Notes: generated from the sequence alone by a model not told the origin. A stretch of 64,000 nt of DNA from Candidatus Peregrinibacteria bacterium (GCA_016699755.1 CP065009.1:868001-932000); one strand, 5' to 3'; positions 9,820-19,200 are shown, counted from the first letter of the stretch. A program made the numbers and translations.

Positions 9820-11640
9820 ATGCCATCTCACTCCCCAAAAAACGTTAAAAAGAAGTCTCCTCCAAAAAGTCAAAAGGAGAGAAATGGTGAAAAATCACCA
9901 CAAAACTCCAATGAAAAAAAAGAAGGAGTAACACCCAAAGCGCTACAAGTGCTCTCTTCTTTTTTTCAAAAGGGAAAAATCTTTTTCAAGGAAAAATTTC
10001 TTCTCTTTCGCAAAAACGTTCCAAGAGTCCAAGAAGCACTCATAAGAGGAGTTCCTTTTTTGGGAAAATGTAGTATAAAAGCGATCACCATGAGTTTTGA
10101 AATTCTCGCCTTTTTCATCACCATTACGATTATTTGGCGTTTTCACGCTCCACTCCTTCTTTCGTCTCTCAATTTGTACGACGAAGGAGTTTCGCTTATG
10201 GGAGCAAAACGGCTCAGCATGGGTGAACTCCCCTATCGGGATTTTTTCACCATTTACATGCCACTCAAGTTCACACTTCTGGGTGGCGTTTTTTATCTTT
10301 TCGGAACAAACATTTTTGTGGCACGCGTCTTTTTTCATGTCATTTCCCTTTTTGGATTTTCAGCGATATATCTTCTTTTAAGACGATCTTCAAATATATT
10401 CTTTGCTGTTTTGGGAACACTTTTCCTGTCACTTTTTGGAGAGTTATCACTAACCCCATTTTTTCTCGTCTTGCTTGCTTGGTGGATACGAGAAATGACA
10501 CAAAAACCAACGGCACGATTCCTTCCTTTTTTTGGCGGAATACTCCTTGGGCTTCTTCTTCTTTTACGCATTGATTTTGGAGGAATGATGAGTATTTCGG
10601 TATTCTTCCTCCTGAGCACTTTTTTTCTTCTCTCCCGAAAACAGGGAACCTCTTCTCCCCTCTTTCTTTCACTCATTGGAAAAATAGGTATTGGACTTTT
10701 TGGCATCTTATTTCCAGTAGGAATAGCTTTTTGGAAACTTCAGCTTTTTTCCGAGTTCTGGAGCCAAGCTATTTCTTTCCCTCTTTTTGGAAAATACCAA
10801 GAGCTCCGTCACCTTCCTTGGCCAACACCCTCTTCTCTTGCCGAACCACTCTCGTCTTTTACCATCAATATACTCTCTCTCTCGCAAACATTTGCTTGGT
10901 TTTTTTGGATGATTCCATTTATAACCGCCACGGGATATTGGGTGTATCGTGGATCGCAAAAAGGATTCCCCAAAAGTGCATTCGTTACCAATATGTTTCT
11001 TGGGTTTTCTACTCTTGGCGCATTTTTCTACGCGAGTCACCGATCAGACTTTGGGCATGTTCTGTTTCTCAACGTCTTGGGAGCTCTTTTTCTTATTCAT
11101 CTCTGCACGACCTTTCGACAAAAACGAGATACCCTATTCGTGCTTCCATTCCTTGTGCTTCTCGCACTTTCTCCCGCAATTGATATTTTGAAGAATCGGT
11201 CAGATATATTGGTATCAGGAAAGAAGGAGTATACTTTCTTCCCCGTGGCTTTTCCAGTATCACCACAAAATGACAATCTTCAGAAGACACTCGACTTTTT
11301 TGAAAATGTTCCAAAAGAAGAAAAAGTATATGTTGGCGTTCGGGATACGAGTCGGGTATTTGTCAATAATGTTGTTCTTCCTTTTCTCTTAAAACAACCG
11401 GTTGCCACAAAATACCACGAACTTCATACAGGAATTGTTACAACGCTCCCTATTCAGCGAGAAATGATTCAAGAACTCAATGATGTAAATTTTGTCGTGC
11501 TTTGGGAACAGTTTATTTGCGAGCCAAATTTAGGATGTGTTTCCACAAATGTTCACGTACTCGATGAGTACATTCAGAAAAACTTTTCTCGCGTTCAGAA
11601 ATTTGGAGAATATGAGATCTTAAAAAGAAAAGAAGCATAG
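9820..11640 (+). CDS. GT-C/GT39-like membrane glycosyltransferase
   Basis: From the ATG at 9820 the protein has 606 residues; a TTG at 9754 in the same frame would add 22. The first about 80 residues are Lys-rich and soluble. A membrane helix follows, then LNLYDEGVSLMGAKRL, the acidic extracytoplasmic loop of polyprenyl-sugar-using GT-C enzymes, and about ten more helices. The C-terminal about 140 residues are soluble. It probably transfers sugars to proteins or lipids outside the membrane, which would fit the pilin and surface protein genes nearby. Family assignment rests on topology and the DE loop. Confidence 0.7.
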   Translation: MPSHSPKNVKKKSPPKSQKERNGEKSPQNSNEKKEGVTPKALQVLSSFFQKGKIFFKEKFLLFRKNVPRVQEALIRGVPFLGKCSIKAITMSFEILAFFITITIIWRFHAPLLLSSLNLYDEGVSLMGAKRLSMGELPYRDFFTIYMPLKFTLLGGVFYLFGTNIFVARVFFHVISLFGFSAIYLLLRRSSNIFFAVLGTLFLSLFGELSLTPFFLVLLAWWIREMTQKPTARFLPFFGGILLGLLLLLRIDFGGMMSISVFFLLSTFFLLSRKQGTSSPLFLSLIGKIGIGLFGILFPVGIAFWKLQLFSEFWSQAISFPLFGKYQELRHLPWPTPSSLAEPLSSFTINILSLSQTFAWFFWMIPFITATGYWVYRGSQKGFPKSAFVTNMFLGFSTLGAFFYASHRSDFGHVLFLNVLGALFLIHLCTTFRQKRDTLFVLPFLVLLALSPAIDILKNRSDILVSGKKEYTFFPVAFPVSPQNDNLQKTLDFFENVPKEEKVYVGVRDTSRVFVNNVVLPFLLKQPVATKYHELHTGIVTTLPIQREMIQELNDVNFVVLWEQFICEPNLGCVSTNVHVLDEYIQKNFSRVQKFGEYEILKRKEA

Positions 11641-11680
11641 GCTAAGACCCATTCCTTCCGAAAAAAAGTTACGAGAAATC

Positions 11681-11709
11681 TTGCTTTTTCTCATATTCTT
11701 TGGTATTAT
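11681..11709 (+). promoter_or_regulatory. Sigma-70-type promoter for the pilin gene
   Basis: TTGCTT (11681-11686), a 17-bp spacer and TATTAT (11704-11709) preceded by TGG, giving an extended -10. It would start a leader of about 95 nt before the pilin ATG at 11810. Confidence 0.5.
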
Positions 11710-11809
11710 GAGAATGAACACACAAAGAAAACGCCGAGAAAAAGCCAATTTGGCGAAGACAATGTGTTCAAAATGTTTTTTAATTTTTTTTCTTTTTTTT
11801 CACACACAC

Positions 11810-12394
11810 ATGAAAAAATTCGCTCAAAAGGGTTTTACCCTCATCGAGCTTCTCGTGGTGATTACCATTATTGGTATTCTCGCTACTGGAGCAACTGCCG
11901 TGTATTCTTCTGCTCAGCAGAAAGCACGTGACTCCATTCGTCAGAATGACATTCTCGCCCTTGCTTCTGCTATTGAGCAGTCGTTTGGTGACGATGCCTA
12001 CTACCCTGCAACGAACGAGCTCTACGCACAGCTCGTATCCAATAAATACATGCAGATTCTTCCTGCTGATCCAAAAACCGGACAGGCAGACTCTGCCACT
12101 ATTTTTGGATACGTCTATGGGGCAAGCAAAGATAGTAATAATGTTGCCGGACAGCTCTACGAAGTAAGCGCAAACTTTGAGAATGCTGGTAATGCCGCTT
12201 CAAAAGAGGTAAATACCTTTGATGGTGGAAACGATGCCGTTCGTTGGGAAAAAGGAGTTGGTCAGGATACGGTTGATACCGCAACTGACACTTCTGCTCC
12301 TACTGGTACCAACACCTACGGAGATCGAGACGGTGATGGAACTGATGAGGCTGGTGATGCCACCGCTATTGATGATGTTACCTCAGCTTCCTAA
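11810..12394 (+). CDS. Type IV pilin / pseudopilin
   Basis: The ATG at 11810 yields the class III signal MKKFAQKGFTLIELLVV, cut by prepilin peptidase between Gly8 and Phe9, with Glu at mature position 5; an open frame upstream adds a non-pilin extension and is not used. After the hydrophobic helix come QKARDSIRQNDILALASAIEQ and a small globular domain with YYP, as in type II secretion/pilin-like subunits. The last about 60 residues are acidic, Thr- and Asp-rich (DRDGDGTDEAGD), and may bind calcium. Total 194 residues. A PilB-like ATPase gene begins at the far end of the window. Confidence 0.93.
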   Translation: MKKFAQKGFTLIELLVVITIIGILATGATAVYSSAQQKARDSIRQNDILALASAIEQSFGDDAYYPATNELYAQLVSNKYMQILPADPKTGQADSATIFGYVYGASKDSNNVAGQLYEVSANFENAGNAASKEVNTFDGGNDAVRWEKGVGQDTVDTATDTSAPTGTNTYGDRDGDGTDEAGDATAIDDVTSAS

Positions 12395-12416
12395 TCCATA
12401 TTGAGATACGGATTTC

Positions 12417-12457
12417 AAAAACCCCGTCCCGATTTTAATCAGGACGGGGTTTTTTTT
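12417..12457 (+). terminator. Rho-independent terminator after the pilin gene
   Basis: Perfect 8-bp stem CCCCGTCC (12422-12429) / GGACGGGG (12442-12449), 12-nt loop, then eight T. The A run on the left could make it work in both directions. Confidence 0.92.
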
Positions 12458-12502
12458 ATGCTCAAAATGGGAGATACTCCCTCAGATTTTTCTCATAGCA
12501 CA

Positions 12503-13096
12503 ATGTTCATTGTTCTCGAGGGCATTGACGGCAGCGGAACAACGACCCAAGCGAATCTACTCAGCAAAGCCCTTTTCCAAAAAAATATTATAACCTTTCT
12601 CACAGCAGAACCAACAGATAGAAGCATTGGGAAATTCATTCGCACAGCACTTTCTGGAGAGAGACGGTTTTCTCCGCGCGCACTTCAGCTCCTCTTTTGT
12701 GCAGATCGAGAAGAGCATTTATGCAAAGAAATACTTCCGGCGCTCAGAAAAGGAGAAACGGTTTTATGCGATCGCTATACAATAAGCACTATCGCCTATT
12801 CTGCTCTTTCGGGAGACATGAATTTTTTTTCAGGAATCAGTGCATTCTTCCCAGAACCAGATCTCACTATTTTTCTTACAATATCAGTAGAAAATGCACT
12901 AAAGAGAATTGCACAACGCTCAGATCAGCGAGATATTTTTGAACAACAAGAAAAGCTAGAAATTATCGCCAAAGAATATGACCGACAAATGGAACGGATT
13001 TCAGAAGAAAAAAAATTGATTTTGGACGCCATGCAATCTCCAGAAGAAATTCATCAGAAGATTTGGAATCGTATATTTAGCAAGAAAAATTCGTAA
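12503..13096 (+). CDS. tmk: Thymidylate kinase
   Basis: The start at 12503 gives the normal N-terminus MFIVLEGIDGSG and lies after the pilin terminator; an in-frame ATG at 12458 overlaps the terminator's T tract and is less likely. The 197-residue protein has the DRY motif (VLCDRYTISTIAY) and the expected length, and should phosphorylate dTMP to dTDP. The P-loop reads GIDGSGTTTQ, so the usual Walker A Lys is Thr. It converges with the dehydratase gene (34 bp between). Confidence 0.88.
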   Translation: MFIVLEGIDGSGTTTQANLLSKALFQKNIITFLTAEPTDRSIGKFIRTALSGERRFSPRALQLLFCADREEHLCKEILPALRKGETVLCDRYTISTIAYSALSGDMNFFSGISAFFPEPDLTIFLTISVENALKRIAQRSDQRDIFEQQEKLEIIAKEYDRQMERISEEKKLILDAMQSPEEIHQKIWNRIFSKKNS

Positions 13097-13130
13097 CCTG
13101 TCGTTACCAAATTTAAAATGGAAATGGGGA

Positions 13131-14129
13131 TTATTCTGTCAACCAGCGTGGTTGACCAAGTGTCCAGCGAATTGTCTTTTCCAGAGAGTCCTCAAAGGTT
13201 TTTGGCATTTTCCATCCCAACGAGAAGATTTTTGACCCGTCGAGACTATATCGAAGGTCGTGTCCTGGGCGAGAAGAATGAAAATCGGTCATTTCGTAAT
13301 GGAGCGGCTTTTCGAGAATCTTCGCAATAAACTCCGCCATTTCCAAGTTATCGACCTCTTTTTCTCCGGTAATGTGAAAATCCTCGCCAATCACCGAAGC
13401 ACCTTCTTCGATCTTTTGAATTAAAAAAGAATAGGCATCTGCCACGTTTCGCGCATGAATATAAAAACGACTTCCTGCTTTTGTTTTTTCAGGATTGGAA
13501 TGAATAGAAATAGCTTCTCCACTTTGAACAGCATTGATCACCTTGGGGATAAATTTTTCGGGATGTTGTCGCTCGCCAAAAATATTCATAGAACGAGTGA
13601 TGATCGCCGGCAATTGATATGAATTTCGGTATGATTTTACAAGCATCTCTCCACCACTCTTTGTTGCAGAATAGGGATTTGTCGGGTTATGCCGATCCTC
13701 TTCTCTGTAGTTGATTCCCTCAGAAGCCGGACCGAACACTTCATCCGTAGAAAAGTAGAAAAAACACTGCAACTGAGGAAGTGACCGAGCAAATTCCAAA
13801 ATATGATATGTTCCAACAACATTACTGAGTACAAAAGGCTCGGGGTTCGTAATAGAGTGATCGACATGGCTTTCCGCACCAAGGTGGAGAATGTAATCTA
13901 CATTCCCAATTTCTTGTTTTACCCCAACTGTAAGCGGATAACAAAAATCGGCACAAAGTACGGTGACACGCTTATCATCATATGCAGAAATATCGCGCAA
14001 GCGATCGAAACCAAGCGCCGCGTAATTGAGCTTATCGAACACAACAATCTCGACATCGGTTGTTTTGAGAAAATGTTCCACAATATGATGTCCCACAAAA
14101 CCTGCTCCACCAGTGATAAGAATGCGCAT
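13131..14129 (-). CDS. rfbB: NAD-dependent epimerase/dehydratase, dTDP-glucose 4,6-dehydratase-like
   Basis: The ATG at 14129 places the Rossmann motif TGGAGFVGHHIVEHFL directly at the N-terminus. The extended SDR features follow: STDEVFGP with the Asp-Glu pair used by 4,6-dehydratases, PYSATKSGGEML (YxxxK), and HNPTNPYS. The 332-residue length fits RmlB, which turns dTDP-glucose into dTDP-4-keto-6-deoxyglucose for rhamnose-type sugars. A UDP-sugar relative cannot be excluded. The other rml genes are not seen nearby. It is divergent from rarA, with 147 bp between them. Confidence 0.8.
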   Translation of the reverse strand: MRILITGGAGFVGHHIVEHFLKTTDVEIVVFDKLNYAALGFDRLRDISAYDDKRVTVLCADFCYPLTVGVKQEIGNVDYILHLGAESHVDHSITNPEPFVLSNVVGTYHILEFARSLPQLQCFFYFSTDEVFGPASEGINYREEDRHNPTNPYSATKSGGEMLVKSYRNSYQLPAIITRSMNIFGERQHPEKFIPKVINAVQSGEAISIHSNPEKTKAGSRFYIHARNVADAYSFLIQKIEEGASVIGEDFHITGEKEVDNLEMAEFIAKILEKPLHYEMTDFHSSRPGHDLRYSLDGSKIFSLGWKMPKTFEDSLEKTIRWTLGQPRWLTE

Positions 14130-14276
14130 AAGATTACAAATACAAAAAAACGAGACTATTATTTCAGAAAAAAAATGAAAAAACACTTTTCTTTTTTGAG
14201 AGAAAATATAAAAACTATGGTGTGCAAAAGACGAATTGGAAAAATCGACTTTACAGAGCACATAACCAAAATCAGG

Positions 14277-15500
14277 ATGACTGACTCTCTCTTTTCTCAC
14301 ACCGCAAAAATATCTGCGCCACTTGCAGAGCGTCTTCGCCCCATATCGCTTACCGATATATTTGGGCAAGATCACTTGCGAGAACCTTTTCAGAAACTCA
14401 TTGCTTCTGAGGGGATGATTTCTTTTGTCCTCTGGGGTCCACCCGGAACAGGAAAAACAACCATCGCTCGTATTTTTGCAGATCAGAAAGATGCTCATTT
14501 CGAACCATTTTCTGCCGTTTCTGAAGGAGTCAAACGTATACGAGAAATTGCAGAAGAATCAAAAAACAGACGAGAACTTTTGGGGAAAAAAACCATTCTC
14601 TTTGTTGATGAAATCCATGCACTCAAAAAAAGCCAACAAGATGTCCTACTCCCCCATTTAGAATCGGGAATTTTCTATCTCATTGGTGCCACGACAGAAA
14701 ATCCAAGTTTTTCTCTGAATAGTGCCCTCCTTTCGCGCATTCGTGTATTCCTTCTTCGAACGCTTTCAGAAGATGCTCTTCGAAATATTCTCCAACACGC
14801 GAAAGATACCTCTGGAAGAGAAGTTGAAAAAGCGGCAGAAAACTTTCTCATCGCTTTTGCCAATGGAGATGCACGAACTCTTCTAAATCTCCTAGAAGCT
14901 TCTTTTTTACAGGAAAATGGAATGATAAAAGAGAAACATCTTCGTAAAATTGCCACAGAAAAAACAATTCGATACGACGCATCAGGAGATGAGCATTATT
15001 GGAGTGTATCCGCATTTATCAAATCGATGCGAGCCAGTGACGAAAATGCCACTGTCTATTACCTCGCGAGGATGCTTTCTGGCGGAGAAGATCCGCGATT
15101 TATTGCAAGAAGAATGATTATTTTTGCGAGCGAAGATATTGGATTAGCAGATCCAAAAGGGCTCCTTCTCGCCACCACCGCTATGAACGCAACAGAAAAA
15201 ATAGGAATGCCAGAGGTACGCATTGTTCTCTCACATGTCGCAACATATTTGGCTCGTGCCCCAAAAAATAATGATACCTACTGTGCCATTAATGCGGCAA
15301 TGGAGGAAGTTGCAAAGAGTGGAAATCTTCCTGTTCCTTTGCATCTCAGAAATGCCTCGACAAATTTCTTAAAAACTATTGGTTTTGGGAAAAATTATGA
15401 ATATCCGCATAATGGAAAGAAGAACACAAAAAATCTCCCAAGCGTTCTTGTAAACACAAACTTCTTTCAAAAAGAAAGTGAAATTGAAAGCCGTTCATAA
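14277..15500 (+). CDS. rarA: Replication-associated recombination protein A (AAA+ ATPase)
   Basis: Starting at the ATG at 14277 the protein has 407 residues and opens with PLAERLRPISLTDIFGQDHL, the standard RarA/MgsA beginning. Walker A is GPPGTGKTT, Walker B is LFVDEIHAL, sensor 1 is GATTENPSF. The C-terminal tetramerisation part has YLARMLSGGEDPRFIARRM. It acts at stalled replication forks. Open frame further upstream overlaps the divergent dehydratase and is rejected as coding. Confidence 0.94.
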   Translation: MTDSLFSHTAKISAPLAERLRPISLTDIFGQDHLREPFQKLIASEGMISFVLWGPPGTGKTTIARIFADQKDAHFEPFSAVSEGVKRIREIAEESKNRRELLGKKTILFVDEIHALKKSQQDVLLPHLESGIFYLIGATTENPSFSLNSALLSRIRVFLLRTLSEDALRNILQHAKDTSGREVEKAAENFLIAFANGDARTLLNLLEASFLQENGMIKEKHLRKIATEKTIRYDASGDEHYWSVSAFIKSMRASDENATVYYLARMLSGGEDPRFIARRMIIFASEDIGLADPKGLLLATTAMNATEKIGMPEVRIVLSHVATYLARAPKNNDTYCAINAAMEEVAKSGNLPVPLHLRNASTNFLKTIGFGKNYEYPHNGKKNTKNLPSVLVNTNFFQKESEIESRS

Positions 15501-15560
15501 AAAACATTTGACAGAAGAGAAGTGAGTTTCGTAGAATTCTCTAGCTATTTTTTTTGGGGA

Positions 15561-15821
15561 TTGTCGAAACAGAGTGATGTGATTGAAGCGGAAGGGGTTA
15601 TAGAAGAATGCCTTCCTAATGCTATGTTTCGGGTTCGTCTTACTGAAGGGCCTTTCCCAAAAGATCATCAGATTTTCGCTCACGCTGGAGGAAGACTAAA
15701 AAAATACTCCATTCGCGTTATTGTGGGAGATGAGGTGACTGTTGAAATCTCTCCTTACGATCTTACCAAGGGACGAATTGTGTTCCGAAAATCAACCTCT
15801 TCCTATCGAAAGAAATCATGA
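15561..15821 (+). CDS. infA: Translation initiation factor IF-1
   Basis: The OB-fold sequence DVIEAEGVIEECLPNAMFRV ... GRLKKYSIRVIVGDEVTVE identifies IF-1, which blocks the ribosomal A site during initiation. I prefer the TTG at 15561, giving SKQSDVIEAEG just before the fold (86 residues); a GTG at 15522 would add 13 residues with no family match. At 86 residues it is longer than the usual 72 because of a basic tail after KGRIVFR. Its stop overlaps the rpmJ start (ATGA, 15818-15821). Confidence 0.93.
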   Translation: MSKQSDVIEAEGVIEECLPNAMFRVRLTEGPFPKDHQIFAHAGGRLKKYSIRVIVGDEVTVEISPYDLTKGRIVFRKSTSSYRKKS

Positions 15822-15931
15822 AAGTTCGCGCCTCTGTCAAAAAAATATGTCAAAATTGCAAAATCATTCTTCGTGATAGGGTGGTTCGTGTCATTTGTAA
15901 GGACCCAAAGCATAAACAGCGACAAGGCTAA
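15818..15931 (+). CDS. rpmJ: 50S ribosomal protein L36
   Basis: The 37 residues begin MKVRASVKKICQNCK and contain three Cys and a His (CQNC, C, H) spaced for one zinc ion, as in the zinc-binding form of bL36. It is translationally coupled to infA by ATGA. Confidence 0.95.
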   Translation: MKVRASVKKICQNCKIILRDRVVRVICKDPKHKQRQG

Positions 15932-15958
15932 CTCATAATTTCTTTTTTCCGAGGTCAA

Positions 15959-16324
15959 GTGCCAACAAGAATTTCTGGAATAACGCTTCCCAACAAAAGA
16001 GCTGTTATTGCCCTAACGTATGTTTATGGAGTAGGAAAAACAACAGCAGAAAAAGTGCTTCAGAAAGTAGGAATTGATATGAACAAGCGCGCCGATAGTC
16101 TTACGGAAGAAGAAGCAACTCTTATTCGTAAGGAACTCGAAAGTATTCCTCACGAAGGAGATCTCCGCCGAAAACTTCAGAATGATGTTAAACGGCTTCA
16201 GGAGATTAGTTGCTATCGTGCCTATCGTCACCGACGAGGACTTCCATGTCGCGGACAGCGGACTCGTTACAACGCTCGTACGAGAAGAGGAAGAAAAGTG
16301 ACCATTGCGAATAAGAAAAAATAA
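15959..16324 (+). CDS. rpsM: 30S ribosomal protein S13
   Basis: It begins at a GTG (15959) preceded by GAGG, giving the family N-terminus (M)PTRISGITLPNKR. The helix-turn-helix GVGKTTAEKVL and the C-terminal RGLPCRGQRTRYNARTR tail that reaches tRNA in the P site are both present. 121 residues, normal length. It lies in the infA-rpmJ-rpsM-rpsK-rpsD-rpoA-rplQ order found in most bacteria. Confidence 0.96.
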   Translation: MPTRISGITLPNKRAVIALTYVYGVGKTTAEKVLQKVGIDMNKRADSLTEEEATLIRKELESIPHEGDLRRKLQNDVKRLQEISCYRAYRHRRGLPCRGQRTRYNARTRRGRKVTIANKKK

Positions 16325-16338
16325 TTTTTCCCTGATTC

Positions 16339-16740
16339 ATGCCTCCAAAAAATTCTTTAAAGAAAGGTCAAAAGAAACGCGTTCGCAGAACAGTTCTTTC
16401 TGGCGTTGTTTCTATTCTTGCAGGGTTTAATAATACCATTATCACTATTGCGGATGAGGAAGGACAGACCATTTCGTGGTCAAGTGCGGGATCATCTGGA
16501 TTTAAAGGATCTCGGAAAAGTACGCCTTACGCCGCTCAAGTCGCCACAGAAAAGGCCGCAGAAACCGCAAAAATTGCGACTGGTCTTGAAAAAGTTCGCG
16601 TTCTCGTAAAAGGTGTAGGACCAGGAAGAGAACAGGCCATTCGAGGACTTCATGCATCTGGATTGGAGATTGTTGCTATTATTGATAGGACACCCATTCC
16701 TCACGGAGGCTGTCGGGCAAAAAGACCACGGCGAGTATAA
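16339..16740 (+). CDS. rpsK: 30S ribosomal protein S11
   Basis: 133 residues with the S11 core SILAGFNNTIITIADEEG, WSSAGSSGFKGSRKSTP and the C-terminal DRTPIPHGGCRAKRPRRV. It binds the platform of the 30S subunit near the mRNA exit. It lies 14 bp after rpsM. Confidence 0.97.
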   Translation: MPPKNSLKKGQKKRVRRTVLSGVVSILAGFNNTIITIADEEGQTISWSSAGSSGFKGSRKSTPYAAQVATEKAAETAKIATGLEKVRVLVKGVGPGREQAIRGLHASGLEIVAIIDRTPIPHGGCRAKRPRRV

Positions 16741-16765
16741 GTATTTATTTTTTTACGCTCTTCAC

Positions 16766-17374
16766 ATGAGATATACGGGCCCAAAAGCACGGCTTTGCAG
16801 AAGAGAGGGGGTAAACCTCTTTGGACCAGAGAAGTATACAAAAATCACCCAACGACGGGCGAGTGCCCCTGGTGTACATGGATCAGCACGAGGAAAAAAA
16901 CTCTCAGAGTTTGGGAATCAGATGCGCGAAAAGCAAAAGGCAAAACGAATGTATGGAGTTTCTGAAAAACAATTTCAGCGATATGTAAGTCGTGCAACTC
17001 GCTCAAAATCCACAACTGGTAATCGACTTCTCCAACTTTTAGAACTTCGTCTTGATAATGTCATCTATCGTGCTGGTTTCGCTCGAACACGAATGCAGGC
17101 AAGACAGTTTGTTACCCATGGACACCTCTTAATCAATGGAAAAAAAGTTGATATTCCTTCAATTGAAATATCTGTTGGAGACGTCGTTTCTCTCCATGAG
17201 AGAATATTTGATAGCCCCTATCTTTCAGATATCGCCTCACTACAAAAGTTTGCTCCAAAATGGCTCCAAATTGATGTCAAAAAAAAGACCATTACCATTT
17301 CTCGACTCCCCGAAGATGACGAACTTGAGATGGCAATTGCTGTTCATCGAATTATCGAATTTTATTCCCGCTGA
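16766..17374 (+). CDS. rpsD: 30S ribosomal protein S4
   Basis: The ATG at 16766 gives MRYTGPKARLCRREGVNLFG, the family start; the open frame extending back into rpsK is not used. The 202 residues include the S4 RNA-binding domain (RLDNVIYRAGFARTRMQARQ, then GHLLINGKKVDIPS). S4 nucleates 30S assembly. The four-Cys zinc site of some S4 proteins is absent. Confidence 0.97.
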   Translation: MRYTGPKARLCRREGVNLFGPEKYTKITQRRASAPGVHGSARGKKLSEFGNQMREKQKAKRMYGVSEKQFQRYVSRATRSKSTTGNRLLQLLELRLDNVIYRAGFARTRMQARQFVTHGHLLINGKKVDIPSIEISVGDVVSLHERIFDSPYLSDIASLQKFAPKWLQIDVKKKTITISRLPEDDELEMAIAVHRIIEFYSR

Positions 17375-17397
17375 TTTCTCTTTCCCGTCATCCTCCG

Positions 17398-18384
17398 ATG
17401 CATATCATTCATGAAGAAATCGGGCTTCCCAAAATTACTTTTCAGGAAATTGGGAAAAATACTGCCCGCTTTACAATCTCCCCCCTTCCAAACGGATACG
17501 GAAGAACACTCGGCAATACTCTTCGCAGAGTTCTTCTTTCTTCAGTACCAGGAGCCGCTATTACTGCAGTTCGCATTGAAGGTGTCTCCCACGAGTATTC
17601 TACCATTCCGGGAATGAAAGAATCTGTTCTCGACTTTTGCCTCAATCTCAAAAAGGTGGCAGTTCAAAAGCATGGAAAGGGAATAGAAATCGCTTCTCTT
17701 TCGACAAAGCGTGAAGGAGAAATTTTTGCGAAGGATATTCACTTCAGTAGTGATGTAGAATATCTTAACCCAGATTTTCCCATTGCCTTCCTCGGAAAAA
17801 AATCTGATGGAATAAAGGCTGAAATAAAATTAGACAAAGGAGTTGGCTATCTTCCTGCCGCACAACAACAGCGAGAAGCAGAAGAGGGAGAGAATTGGAT
17901 CTATATTGACGCTACTTTTTCTCCGGTGACACGAGTCCGATATGATGTCTCTGCAACACGTGTTGGAGAGAATACAAATCTCGATAAGCTTGAGGTTGAA
18001 GTAGAAACAAACGGATCGCTTAGTCCTGAGGATGCAGTGAAGTTTTCTTCAAATATTCTTCAATCATATTTTTCCTTTTTCCAAAGAGAGGGGGATCTTG
18101 TTGTTGAATCAGATTTTATGACAAGCTCAGCGAATATTGCCATTCCAAAAGAAGAAGAATATGATGATGCTCCTCAAGAAAGCTATACTCCCATTGAAGT
18201 ACTCAACCTTTCACCACGAACCCTCAATGCCCTCATCAATGGAGAAATCGGATCTATTGAAGAGCTTGTAAAATGCTCTCCCGCAAAGCTCGAAAATCTC
18301 CGTGGATTTGGAAAGAAGGCGATGGATGAGGTGCGAGATATCCTTGCTACTCGAGGCTTTTCTCTTACTGAAGAAGAAGAATGA
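17398..18384 (+). CDS. rpoA: DNA-directed RNA polymerase subunit alpha
   Basis: 328 residues. The N-terminal dimerisation domain shows ISPLPNGYGRTLGNTLRRVL and SSVPGAAITAVRI. The C-terminal domain (about 255-320) has IEVLNLSPRTLNALINGEI and LRGFGKKAMDEV, which contact UP elements and activators. A short acidic linker is present. The stop overlaps the rplQ ATG (ATGA at 18381). Confidence 0.97.
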   Translation: MHIIHEEIGLPKITFQEIGKNTARFTISPLPNGYGRTLGNTLRRVLLSSVPGAAITAVRIEGVSHEYSTIPGMKESVLDFCLNLKKVAVQKHGKGIEIASLSTKREGEIFAKDIHFSSDVEYLNPDFPIAFLGKKSDGIKAEIKLDKGVGYLPAAQQQREAEEGENWIYIDATFSPVTRVRYDVSATRVGENTNLDKLEVEVETNGSLSPEDAVKFSSNILQSYFSFFQREGDLVVESDFMTSSANIAIPKEEEYDDAPQESYTPIEVLNLSPRTLNALINGEIGSIEELVKCSPAKLENLRGFGKKAMDEVRDILATRGFSLTEEEE

Positions 18385-18749
18385 ATCACAGAAATGCTCA
18401 TAATCGACTTGGCAGAATTGCAAAGCAGCGAAAAGCGCTTGTGCGAAATTTGATGACATCCCTTCTCCGCTCAGGGAGAGTCCGAACAACAGAGGCGAAG
18501 GCAAGTGTTCTTGTTTCGGAATTTGACGAGCTCGTCACCACTGTTCGTCGTCAAAAAGAAAAGAGAGAGCAGGTTCGTACTGCAAAGAAAGTTCTCTTTG
18601 GGGAAGAAGCACAGCGCGCCCTCTTTGAAAAAGTAATCGACAATGCACAACGATCCTCTGGATACACCAGAACAACTCGTCTTGGACCACGTCTTGGGGA
18701 TTCCGCAGAACTTATTCTCGTAGAACTTTTTTCCTCTGAAAGCGTATGA
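18381..18749 (+). CDS. rplQ: 50S ribosomal protein L17
   Basis: 122 residues starting MNHRNAHNRLGRIAKQRKAL, with LMTSLLRSGRVRTTEAKA and the C-terminal GYTRTTRLGPRLGDSAELI. Overlaps rpoA and rplM by 4 bp each (ATGA). Confidence 0.96.
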   Translation: MNHRNAHNRLGRIAKQRKALVRNLMTSLLRSGRVRTTEAKASVLVSEFDELVTTVRRQKEKREQVRTAKKVLFGEEAQRALFEKVIDNAQRSSGYTRTTRLGPRLGDSAELILVELFSSESV

Positions 18750-19174
18750 AAACTCGTATTCTCACCACTCCACCAAAAGAAAGAAAATGGCACCTCATTG
18801 ATATGAATGAGAAAGTACTTGGTCGTACAGCAACTCATATTGCTGATTTGCTCCGAGGGAAAGGGAAAGCAGATTTTACTCCTCATATTGATAATGGAGA
18901 TGGGGTGATTGTTATTAATGCCAGCACCATTCGTATGACAGGAGAAAAATGGTCACAAAAGAAATATTATTCTCATTCTGGATACCCAGGGGGGATAAAG
19001 GAGATATCCGCAGAAAATCTCCATGAGAAGGATCCATCTGCTCTGCTCCACAAAGCTGTTTCTGGAATGATTCCAAAAAATAAACTCAAGAAAGACATCC
19101 TGAAGAGACTTCGTATCTTCCCCTCTGCAGAACACACCATGCAAGCTCAAAAACCAGAGCCGATCGCTCTGTAA
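18746..19174 (+). CDS. rplM: 50S ribosomal protein L13
   Basis: 142 residues with KWHLIDMNEKVLGRTATHIA, DNGDGVIVINAS, YYSHSGYPGGIKE and the basic MIPKNKLKKDILKRLRI segment. It is an early 50S assembly protein, commonly paired with rpsI as here. Confidence 0.96.
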   Translation: MKTRILTTPPKERKWHLIDMNEKVLGRTATHIADLLRGKGKADFTPHIDNGDGVIVINASTIRMTGEKWSQKKYYSHSGYPGGIKEISAENLHEKDPSALLHKAVSGMIPKNKLKKDILKRLRIFPSAEHTMQAQKPEPIAL

Positions 19175-19200
19175 TTTGTTTCTTTTTCTTTCGTCCGTCC

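Noticed and set aside
13803..14276. N-terminal extension of rarA
   Set aside because: It lies antisense inside the dehydratase gene and has no RarA similarity; the family N-terminus begins just after 14277.
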